Assembly: GCF_051962475.1 (NCBI RefSeq)
Contig: NZ_JBQCCF010000017.1
Location: forward strand, 4,064 to 68,063
Length of the DNA stretch: 64,000 nucleotides
Direction of reading: 5' to 3'
Origin: Dyella_A sp051962475
GTDB lineage: Bacteria > Pseudomonadota > Gammaproteobacteria > Xanthomonadales > Rhodanobacteraceae
A model generated the notes under the pieces. The model did no database searches. It saw nothing but the letters and a program-made list of their open reading frames with translations, and was not told where the DNA came from. The position numbers and the translations under genes were made by a program. This document shows, piece after piece, positions 44,102-50,788 of the stretch (the first letter of the stretch is position 1; the number at the start of each line of letters is the position of its first letter).

Positions 44102-44986
44102 TCAACCCGCCACGACGCCCGCGGGGGCGTCATGACGATGCAGCTCGCCGACGAACGCTGCGATCTCACGCGTGAACGCGTCGTTCGCATCGCCCGCCAG
44201 CATGTGCGTGGCGGCCGGCAGCTCCACATGGCGTGCATGCGGTACCAGCTGCAGGAATTCGTTCACCGTGTCGCGCGACACCACGTCGCTGCGTCCGCCG
44301 GACAGCAGCAGTACCGGCACATCGACCTTCGCCGCGGCGGCCATCAGGCGCGGCTGGTAGCGCTCGCTCTCGCTGACCACGCCAGCCAGCAGGGCCGGAT
44401 CCCAGTGCCAGCGCAGGCGGCCGTCGGCGCCCTCGCGCAGCAGCGGGCGCAGCTGGTCTTCGCTCTTGCGCTCGCGGCGCTGCGGCAGATAGGCGGCGAT
44501 CGCCTCGGCGGCGTGGGCATAGTCGACAAAGCCGTCCGGGTGCTCTTGCATGAAAGCTAGGATGCGCTCCACCCCGGCGGTCTCCCAGCGCGGAGTGATG
44601 TCCACCAGCACCAGGGCGCGAAACGGCGTCGGCCGAATTTCGCCCGCGACCACCAGGCCGAGCAGACCGCCCATCGACGCGCCGACCAGCACCGGGGGCC
44701 GGGGCTGGGCGAAGGCCACGGTGATCAGATCGGTGGCGAACTGGTCCATGTGGTACTGGCCATCGGGGAGCCGATCGCTTTCGCCGTGGCCACGGCTGTC
44801 GAAGCTCACGCAGCGGCAACCTGCCCCAGCGAGCGCATCCGCGCTGGCGGCCCAGGCTCCGCGCGTCTGGCCGAAGCCGTGGGCGAACAGCAGCACCGGG
44901 TCGCCTGCCGGGTGGCGCGTCTCCACCGACAGCGCCAGGCCATCGGCAGTAGGGAGGCGCGTCACTTCGGGCAAAGGCTTGACCAT
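44102..44986 (-). CDS. Alpha/beta hydrolase
   Basis: A 294-residue alpha/beta-hydrolase-fold esterase or thioesterase. The oxyanion HGFGQTRGAW (about 36-45), nucleophile elbow VGASMGGLLGL (Ser about 106) and late His in LPAATHMLAGD (about 265) are clear. It is cytoplasmic, without a signal peptide. A GTG two codons upstream (44992) is an alternative start. It is 32 bp upstream of fadE on the same strand and divergent from the TetR regulator, so a fatty acyl or polyhydroxyalkanoate-type substrate is possible. Confidence 0.87.
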   Translation of the reverse strand: MVKPLPEVTRLPTADGLALSVETRHPAGDPVLLFAHGFGQTRGAWAASADALAGAGCRCVSFDSRGHGESDRLPDGQYHMDQFATDLITVAFAQPRPPVLVGASMGGLLGLVVAGEIRPTPFRALVLVDITPRWETAGVERILAFMQEHPDGFVDYAHAAEAIAAYLPQRRERKSEDQLRPLLREGADGRLRWHWDPALLAGVVSESERYQPRLMAAAAKVDVPVLLLSGGRSDVVSRDTVNEFLQLVPHARHVELPAATHMLAGDANDAFTREIAAFVGELHRHDAPAGVVAG

Positions 44987-45000
44987 ACGCACGAGTATGG
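44983..45000. promoter_or_regulatory. Candidate operator CCATAC-N6-GTATGG
   Basis: Perfect inverted repeat with 6-bp arms at the start codon of the hydrolase. A half-site CCATAC recurs at 45085-45090 next to the TetR start. Spacing and position fit a TetR-family site, but this is inference. Confidence 0.4.
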
Positions 45001-45060
45001 GTTGCGATGAGCACCGGCGTCAACTCGCGCCGCACCATGGCGCACGTGGCGCGCTGCACA

Positions 45061-45088
45061 TTGCAATGAGGGGGGCGCCGGCTACCAT
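45061..45088 (+). promoter_or_regulatory. Candidate promoter of the TetR gene
   Basis: TTGCAA (45061-45066) and TACCAT (45083-45088) are 16 bp apart. A start about 7 nt later would coincide with the ATG at 45095, i.e. a leaderless mRNA; no ribosome site is visible. Confidence 0.4.
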
Positions 45089-45094
45089 ACGCCG

Positions 45095-45673
45095 ATGAAT
45101 GCAAACGCCAAATCCGAACGGACCCGCCTCAGCGCCGAGGACTGGGAAGAGGCTGCGCTGCAGCTGATTGCCGAGCAGGGCGTCAACGCGGTGGCGGTCG
45201 AGGCACTGGCCCGCCAGCTTGGCGTCACCAAGGGCAGCTTCTATTGGCACTTCCGCACCCGCGAAGCGCTGGTGCAGGCCGCGCTCGAGCGCTGGGAACT
45301 TTACGCCGAGCGCGAGATCATCAGCCAGATCGAGGCCATCCCCGACCCGCGCGTGCGCCTGCCCGAGCTGTTCCGCCGCGTGGCACACGAGCTGCAGCCG
45401 CACCGCGTCTACGCCGCGCTGCTGAAGGCGCTGGACCATCCGCAGGTGGTGCCGGTGATGGCGCGGGTCTCGCAGCGCCGGATGGAGTTTCTGCACACGG
45501 CCTACCGCGAGGCGGGCATGCCGCCGGCCGAGGCGATCAATCGCGCGCGCCTCACCTATGCCGCCTACGTCGGCTTCCTGCAGCTGAACTTCACGCTCGG
45601 CCTGCCGCGCATCAGCCACGAGGAATTCGACGCCTACGTCGAGCACATGATCGCGACACTGATTCCGGCCTGA
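45095..45673 (+). CDS. TetR-family transcriptional regulator
   Basis: A 192-residue TetR repressor. The N-terminal helix-turn-helix spans about 12-58 (EDWEEAALQLIAEQGVNAVA, LARQLGVTKGSFYWHFRTRE), and the ligand domain follows with a TetR_C-like helix bundle (ELFRRVAHELQPHRVYAALL). It is divergent from the hydrolase-fadE pair, which it probably represses, with an acyl-CoA or fatty acid as a plausible inducer by analogy with FadR/PsrA-like TetR proteins. A terminator follows. Confidence 0.9.
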   Translation: MNANAKSERTRLSAEDWEEAALQLIAEQGVNAVAVEALARQLGVTKGSFYWHFRTREALVQAALERWELYAEREIISQIEAIPDPRVRLPELFRRVAHELQPHRVYAALLKALDHPQVVPVMARVSQRRMEFLHTAYREAGMPPAEAINRARLTYAAYVGFLQLNFTLGLPRISHEEFDAYVEHMIATLIPA

Positions 45674-45693
45674 TAGGCGCTCCGCGCGACCAG

Positions 45694-45718
45694 AACGGCG
45701 CCTTCGGGCGCCGTTTTT
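45694..45718 (+). terminator. Rho-independent terminator after the TetR gene
   Basis: 9-bp stem (45694-45702, 45707-45715), TTCG tetraloop, T run. Confidence 0.88.
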
Positions 45719-45731
45719 GCTGCACCCTTCC

Positions 45732-45760
45732 TTGCAATGCCAGTGCACGTAAACTAGCGT
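45732..45760 (+). promoter_or_regulatory. Candidate pckG promoter
   Basis: TTGCAA (45732-45737) and TAGCGT (45755-45760) with 17-bp spacing, 40 bp before the pckG start. Confidence 0.4.
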
Positions 45761-45799
45761 GCGCGCTTCTTTTTCTGGCAAGACCACGGTGAGGAGCAC

Positions 45800-47581
45800 A
45801 TGGCAAGTTCGCTGCAGGTATTGGAAAGCTGGGTCAACCAGACGGCAGCGCGCACGCGTCCGGCGCGGATCCACTGGTGCGATGGCTCCGATGCTGAATA
45901 TGCCGCCCTCGTCGAGCAGATGCTGGCCAGCGGCGACTTGATCGAGCTGAACCAGCAGACCCATCCGGGCTGCTACCTACATCGCTCCAGCCCCTCGGAC
46001 GTAGCACGCGTGGAACACCTCACCTTCGTCTGCACGCCCGAGCGCGAGGACGCCGGCCCGAACAACCACTGGATGGATCCGGCCGAGGCGCACGCGAAGA
46101 TGGACGCGCTGTTCGACGGCTGCATGGAAGGCCGCACCATGTACGTCATCCCGTACTGCATGGGGCCGATCGAGTCGCCACTGTCGCGCTGCGGCGTGGA
46201 GATTACCGACAGCCCGTACGTAGTCGCCAACATGCGCACGATGACCCGCATGGGCGCCGCCGCACTGGCGCGCATCGAGTGCGAGGGCAGCTTCGTGAAG
46301 GGCCTGCACTCCACCGGCGAGTTGGACCCGGAGCGCCGCTTCATCATGCACTTCCCCGAGGAGCTGTCGATCCAGTCCTACGGCTCGGGATACGGCGGCA
46401 ACGCCCTGCTCGGCAAGAAGTGCCACGCACTGCGCATCGCCAGCCACCAGGCTCGCCGCGAAGGCTGGTTGGCCGAACACATGCTGATCGTCGGTATCGA
46501 AAACCCGGCCGGCGACACGCACTACATCGCCGCCGCCTTCCCGTCGGCATGCGGCAAGACCAACTTGGCCATGCTGATCCCGCCGGAGGGCTATCGCCGG
46601 GATGGCTGGAAGGTGTGGACGGTGGGCGACGACATCTGCTGGATGCGCCCGGGCGAGGACGGCCGCCTCTACGCGATCAACCCGGAGGCCGGCTTCTTCG
46701 GCGTGGCGCCCGGTACCAGCGCCAACAGCAACCCGAACGCGCTGGCCAGTGTCGCGCGCGACACCATCTTCACCAACGTCGCGGTCACTGCCGACAACCA
46801 GCCGTGGTGGGAAGGCCTGCCCGGCGAGCCGATAACCGACTGGCAGGGTCGGCCGTACGACCCGGCCAACGGCCCGGCCGCGCACCCCAACGCCCGCTTC
46901 ACGGTAAGCGCGCGGCAGTGTCCAACCTGGTCGGACAAGGCCGAAGATGCGCAGGGCGTGCCGATCAGCGCTATCGTCTTCGGCGGTCGTCGTCCGTCGC
47001 TGCTGCCGCTGGTGATGCAGGCGCGCGACTGGACCCACGGCGTGCTGATGGGCGCAGCGATGGGCTCGGAAACCACCGCGGCGGCGACCGGCGCGGTCGG
47101 CGTGCTGCGCCGCGACTCAATGGCAATGAAGCCGTTCTGCGGCTACCACTACGGCGACTACTTCGCACACTGGCTGTCGTTCGACCAGCCAGGCGCGCAG
47201 CTGCCGGCGATCTTCCACGTCAACTGGTTCCGCAAGGGCAAGGACGGCCGCTTCCTGTGGCCGGGCTTCGGCGACAACCTGCGCGTGCTGGAATGGATGA
47301 TCGACCGCGTCGAAGGCCGCGCCCGCGGTACCGCCACGCCGGTCGGCACGGTGCCGCAGGCGGGTGAACTGCGGCTGGAAGGGCTCGGCCTGCCCGCGAG
47401 CGCTCTCAGCGAGCTGCTGCACATCGACGAGGCCGCCTGGCAGCAGGAACTCGAGGCGATCGGCGCCTACCTGGAGGAGTTCTCCCCTCGCCTGCCCGAG
47501 GCCCTGGCGCGCGAGCAGCAGCGGGTGGCCGATGCCTTGGCCAGCCGTCCCCGGACGTCGCGCAGCGCCGCCTCGGCCTGA
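45800..47581 (+). CDS. pckG: Phosphoenolpyruvate carboxykinase (GTP)
   Basis: A 593-residue GTP-dependent PEPCK converting oxaloacetate to phosphoenolpyruvate for gluconeogenesis. The P-loop with the catalytic cysteine is AFPSACGKTNLAMLIPP (about 246-262), preceded by the RMTRMGAAAL motif and the kinase/manganese site SYGSGYGGNALLGKKCHALR; WMRPGEDGRLYAINPEAGFF follows. Length is standard for the GTP family. It has a GAGGAG ribosome site. Beside fadE it fits growth on fatty acids and acetate. Confidence 0.97.
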   Translation: MASSLQVLESWVNQTAARTRPARIHWCDGSDAEYAALVEQMLASGDLIELNQQTHPGCYLHRSSPSDVARVEHLTFVCTPEREDAGPNNHWMDPAEAHAKMDALFDGCMEGRTMYVIPYCMGPIESPLSRCGVEITDSPYVVANMRTMTRMGAAALARIECEGSFVKGLHSTGELDPERRFIMHFPEELSIQSYGSGYGGNALLGKKCHALRIASHQARREGWLAEHMLIVGIENPAGDTHYIAAAFPSACGKTNLAMLIPPEGYRRDGWKVWTVGDDICWMRPGEDGRLYAINPEAGFFGVAPGTSANSNPNALASVARDTIFTNVAVTADNQPWWEGLPGEPITDWQGRPYDPANGPAAHPNARFTVSARQCPTWSDKAEDAQGVPISAIVFGGRRPSLLPLVMQARDWTHGVLMGAAMGSETTAAATGAVGVLRRDSMAMKPFCGYHYGDYFAHWLSFDQPGAQLPAIFHVNWFRKGKDGRFLWPGFGDNLRVLEWMIDRVEGRARGTATPVGTVPQAGELRLEGLGLPASALSELLHIDEAAWQQELEAIGAYLEEFSPRLPEALAREQQRVADALASRPRTSRSAASA

Positions 47582-47589
47582 TGCACCCA

Positions 47590-47628
47590 CCGGCCGGCGC
47601 CTCGCGCCGGCCGGCTCCAAACCTTTTT
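47590..47628 (+). terminator. Probable terminator after pckG
   Basis: Very GC-rich 11-bp stem (47590-47600, 47604-47614), CTC loop, with CTTTTTG about 9 nt after the stem; the gap makes it imperfect. Confidence 0.5.
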
Positions 47629-47688
47629 GCGTTGCGCCGCATCTGAGCTGGCAAGATGCCCACTGCCTGCCTCGCCAACGGATATTCG

Positions 47689-48237
47689 ATGACGCCTGCG
47701 CCGATCGCAGCGACTCCCGATGCGGAGGACGCACGCGCCGCGGCCGGCGGCGACCGCGCCGCCTTCCAGCGGCTGTATCGCCGCCACGTCGATCGCATCC
47801 ACGGTGCGGTGCTGCGCCTGGCCGGCTATGACCACGCGCGCGCCGAAGACCTCACCCAGGACGCCTTCGTGCGGGCCTGGCAGAAGCTCGCCGAGTTTCG
47901 CCACGAGAGCGCCTTCGGCACCTGGCTATATCGGTTGGCGGTGAATCTGGCGCTGATGGACATCCGCGCGCGGCACGCCGATCCGGTCGGCTTCATGGAC
48001 GACGATTCGCTGCCCGAACACGGCGATACGCCCTTCTGCGCCGCCGAACGCGACGAACTGGAACGGGCCATCGCCACGCTGCCGCCGCGCGCGCGCGCGG
48101 TGCTGGTACTGCATGACATCGAAGGCTGGAAGCACGAGGACATCAGCCGGGACCTGGACATGGCCGTCGGTACATCCAAGGCGCAGTTGCATCGCGCCCG
48201 CGCACTATTGCGCAAGCTGTTGGGAGAGACCGTATGA
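47689..48237 (+). CDS. ECF-type RNA polymerase sigma factor
   Basis: A 182-residue extracytoplasmic-function sigma factor. Region 2 is seen as AEDLTQDAFVRAWQKLAEFR then FGTWLYRLAVNLALMDIR (about 50-95), and region 4 as LPPRARAVLVLHDIEGWKHE followed by VGTSKAQLHRARALLRKLL (about 128-178). It directs polymerase to an envelope or stress regulon. An ATG at 47656 in the same frame is an alternative start. It overlaps the next gene by 4 nt (ATGA), the usual sigma/anti-sigma coupling. Confidence 0.92.
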   Translation: MTPAPIAATPDAEDARAAAGGDRAAFQRLYRRHVDRIHGAVLRLAGYDHARAEDLTQDAFVRAWQKLAEFRHESAFGTWLYRLAVNLALMDIRARHADPVGFMDDDSLPEHGDTPFCAAERDELERAIATLPPRARAVLVLHDIEGWKHEDISRDLDMAVGTSKAQLHRARALLRKLLGETV

Positions 48238-48668
48238 ACGATTTCGAATGGCGTCGACAACTGCGCGAGCTGCGCCAGCCACAGGCGCCGCGCCGTGACC
48301 TGTGGGCGGATATCGAGCGCTCGCTGGACCGGGCCGCTCCGACCGAAGCCGCGCCGCATCGGGCAACTGCCACACGCACGACCTGGCTGTTCGCGGCCGG
48401 CCTGGCCGCGGTCACCGTGCTCGCGGTCGGCCTGATGCGCATGGCACCGGCGGCGGCGCCCGCCACCTCCACCGACGTGGCCAGCGTGCCGGTATGGAAG
48501 CCCGACGATCCACGCCTGGCCGGTGCGGCGATCGAACTCACGGCGGCGCAGTACGAACTGCGCCAGGCCATCCAGCAATCCCCGAATTCGGCGGCGCTGC
48601 AGCGCCTGCTCGACCGCACCGAGCAGCAAGAATCACGACTGCGCCAGCTCGGCCACGATGCCAGCTGA
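48234..48668 (+). CDS. Probable membrane anti-sigma factor
   Basis: A 144-residue protein with a cytoplasmic N-terminus (MNDFEWRRQLRELRQPQ, DLWADIERSLD), one membrane segment (about 50-68) and a periplasmic helical tail rich in Gln (YELRQAIQQSPNSAALQRLL). It has no HxxxCxxC zinc anti-sigma motif. Its position, translationally coupled to the sigma factor gene, and its topology argue for an anti-sigma function, which is inferred rather than recognised. Confidence 0.7.
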   Translation: MNDFEWRRQLRELRQPQAPRRDLWADIERSLDRAAPTEAAPHRATATRTTWLFAAGLAAVTVLAVGLMRMAPAAAPATSTDVASVPVWKPDDPRLAGAAIELTAAQYELRQAIQQSPNSAALQRLLDRTEQQESRLRQLGHDAS

Positions 48669-48684
48669 CGCGAAGGAGAACACC

Positions 48685-49593
48685 ATGCATACCACTCTGC
48701 GCTACCTGCCGCTCGCCACGCTGCTTTACGCCGGCCTCGCCTGCGCCGACACGCCGCTGGACCTGACCCACCCCGCCACCCCGAAGGCCCACGTGAGCAT
48801 CAGCAACATCAAGGGCGAGGTCACCGTGACCGCATGGGACCGCAACGAAGTTCATGTGGGCGGCAGTCTCGGCGATGGCGCGCGGCCGCTGGCGATCACC
48901 GGCTCGGACGGCGACCTGGAGATCAAGGTGCAGGCACAAGGCAAGTCCGGCGTGTTCAACTGGGGCAGCGACAACGCCATGGGTTCCACCAACCTGGAGG
49001 TGCAGGTGCCGCGCGGGGCCTCGCTGGAGGTTAACGTGGTCAGCGCGCCGCTCAGCGTCGATGGCACCGACGGTGGTGCCATCGAAGTGAACTCGGTCAG
49101 CGGCAAGGTGCGCATCCATGCGCGCACGCCCTCGCTGCAGGTGGACAGCGTCAGCGGGGGCATCGAGCAATCCGGCAAGGCCGACCGCGCTGAGTTGCAG
49201 ACGGTCAGTGGCGACATCCTCGCCCCGTCGCTGGGTGATCAGGCCAAGCTGGAAACGGTCTCGGGCCGCGTGCAGGTACGTGGCGGCCCGTGGCAGACCT
49301 TCACGCTGAGCACGGTATCCGGCGATGTCGATGTCAGCGGCGGCCTCGCCGCCAACGGGCGCATGGATATCGACAGCATGAGCGGCGACGTGCAGCTGAT
49401 GCTGCCTGCGGATGTCGCCGCCGCCATCCACGCCAGCAGCTTCAGTGGCGACCTGCGCAGCGACTTCGGCAAGGCCGAGCACAACGAGCACGGTCCGGGC
49501 AGTGAGCTGACCGTGCAGCAGGGCAGCGGCAGCGCGCGTATCGGCGTGGAGAGCTTCAGCGGCGACGTGCGGATCCGCCGCCAGGGCGACTGA
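48685..49593 (+). CDS. Exported DUF4097 beta-solenoid protein
   Basis: A 302-residue exported protein with a signal peptide (about 1-21, ending LACA-D). The rest is a right-handed beta-solenoid of repeated VSG(K/R/D)V units: VNSVSGKVRI, VDSVSGGIEQ, LQTVSGDILA, LETVSGRVQV, LSTVSGDVDV, IDSMSGDVQL, ASSFSGDLRS, VESFSGDVRI, which is the DUF4097/DUF4098 adhesin-like fold. It probably sits in the periplasm or at the outer membrane. It has an AAGGAG site and follows the sigma/anti-sigma pair by 16 bp, so it may be the main target of that system. Confidence 0.9.
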   Translation: MHTTLRYLPLATLLYAGLACADTPLDLTHPATPKAHVSISNIKGEVTVTAWDRNEVHVGGSLGDGARPLAITGSDGDLEIKVQAQGKSGVFNWGSDNAMGSTNLEVQVPRGASLEVNVVSAPLSVDGTDGGAIEVNSVSGKVRIHARTPSLQVDSVSGGIEQSGKADRAELQTVSGDILAPSLGDQAKLETVSGRVQVRGGPWQTFTLSTVSGDVDVSGGLAANGRMDIDSMSGDVQLMLPADVAAAIHASSFSGDLRSDFGKAEHNEHGPGSELTVQQGSGSARIGVESFSGDVRIRRQGD

Positions 49594-49611
49594 GCGATAG
49601 ACACCCGCATA

Positions 49612-49645
49612 CGAAAACGCCGTCGCTTTCGCGACGGCGTTTTCG
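49612..49645. terminator. Bidirectional terminator between convergent genes
   Basis: 15-bp perfect stem (49612-49626, 49631-49645) with a 4-nt loop; A-rich 5' arm and T-rich 3' arm serve both strands. Confidence 0.88.
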
Positions 49646-49662
49646 TTCGGTCGGCTCGGGGA

Positions 49663-50571
49663 TCAGAGGTCCTGGTGGTACTGCACGTAGGGCGTGCGTG
49701 ACTGATCCGGCTCGGGGCCAGCCGGGGTATTGGCAGGCGTTCCCGAAGACCACAGGTTCTGCGCACCCACGCTCAGCTGGCCCTGCCAGGGAAGCTTCCA
49801 GGTCACCCCGAAATCGATACTGCTCCAGCGGCGATCTGGGCTGTAGGCGCCTGGAATGCCGGCCGAAGGCTGCATCACGCGCCCCACCAGGCTGCCGCTC
49901 AGTGGCCCGCGGTCGACGCCGAAGCTCAATGCCTTCTGGTCGAGCATGTCCACGCCCAGCAGGTTGCCGGGCAGCAGATGGATGCGGCCCACGCTGGCGC
50001 CGAGATCGATTCCGCTGCGGCTATCCAGCGCCACGCGACCACGCGCGTTGAGCTGCGCGCTGCTGCCGAAGGCGGACAATCCGTTCACTCCCGGCAGCGC
50101 GCCGGGAAGCACGCGCGGCAGACGCGCCGCGCCGTTGGCAGTGTCCGCCCCGACGCTCAGCCCCAGGCTGTAGCGCCCGGCGCTGTAGGTGGCACCCACC
50201 TCACTGCCGAGCACGCGGTAAGGCGCATTGCCCCAGGAATGCTCAACGACCCCCGCATGAGCCTGCAGCGACGGCCCCAGCCGGTACTGCAGGTTGCTGG
50301 AAAGCACACTGCCCGCATCGACCACACTGAAGGTCAGCGGCGTGTCGGCGGCAAGGCCACCCGCAGGCTGGTCGTCTGCACGCAGCATCAGCATGCGGCC
50401 ATCAGCGCCGCGCCAGAGCGGCACGGCCACTCCCGGCTGCACTTCGGCCATCTGGTCGGGCTGCTGCGCCAGCAGGCGCGCGGCCATGTCGTGCGAATCG
50501 CCCGACCACGCCTGGGCCGCCGCGGACAGCGGCAGCAGGGCGGTGATGGCAAGGGCAAGCGCGCAACGCAT
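49663..50571 (-). CDS. Putative outer-membrane beta-barrel protein
   Basis: A 302-residue protein with a signal peptide (about 1-20, ending SAAAQA). After a short N-terminal domain it consists of alternating amphipathic strands with aromatic girdles and glycine turns (LSSNLQYRLGPSLQAHAG, SEVGATYSAGRYSLGLSVGA, SIDFGVTWKLPWQGQLSVGA) and it ends with a polar tail. This pattern is of an outer-membrane barrel, but I recognise no family. The frame extends upstream to 51294 against the diguanylate cyclase gene; the signal peptide fixes this start. It is convergent with the DUF4097 gene. Confidence 0.72.
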   Translation of the reverse strand: MRCALALAITALLPLSAAAQAWSGDSHDMAARLLAQQPDQMAEVQPGVAVPLWRGADGRMLMLRADDQPAGGLAADTPLTFSVVDAGSVLSSNLQYRLGPSLQAHAGVVEHSWGNAPYRVLGSEVGATYSAGRYSLGLSVGADTANGAARLPRVLPGALPGVNGLSAFGSSAQLNARGRVALDSRSGIDLGASVGRIHLLPGNLLGVDMLDQKALSFGVDRGPLSGSLVGRVMQPSAGIPGAYSPDRRWSSIDFGVTWKLPWQGQLSVGAQNLWSSGTPANTPAGPEPDQSRTPYVQYHQDL

Positions 50572-50788
50572 GGCGGCGAAAGGGCTATCCGGTGGATGGA
50601 ACGTGGCGGGAGTATAGCTCGCTTTACGTTTTACTAACAGCCTGCAAAGCCGTCCTGGCGCACAAAATCCGGGGCCAAGGCGCCGCTTGGACTGCCCGCC
50701 AGAGGGCGGGGTTCCCGCCGCCCGGAACGACCCACAGCCGGCGACAAAGGGCTGCTGGCGAGATATAAAGGCCGCCTGTTGTTTCTTC

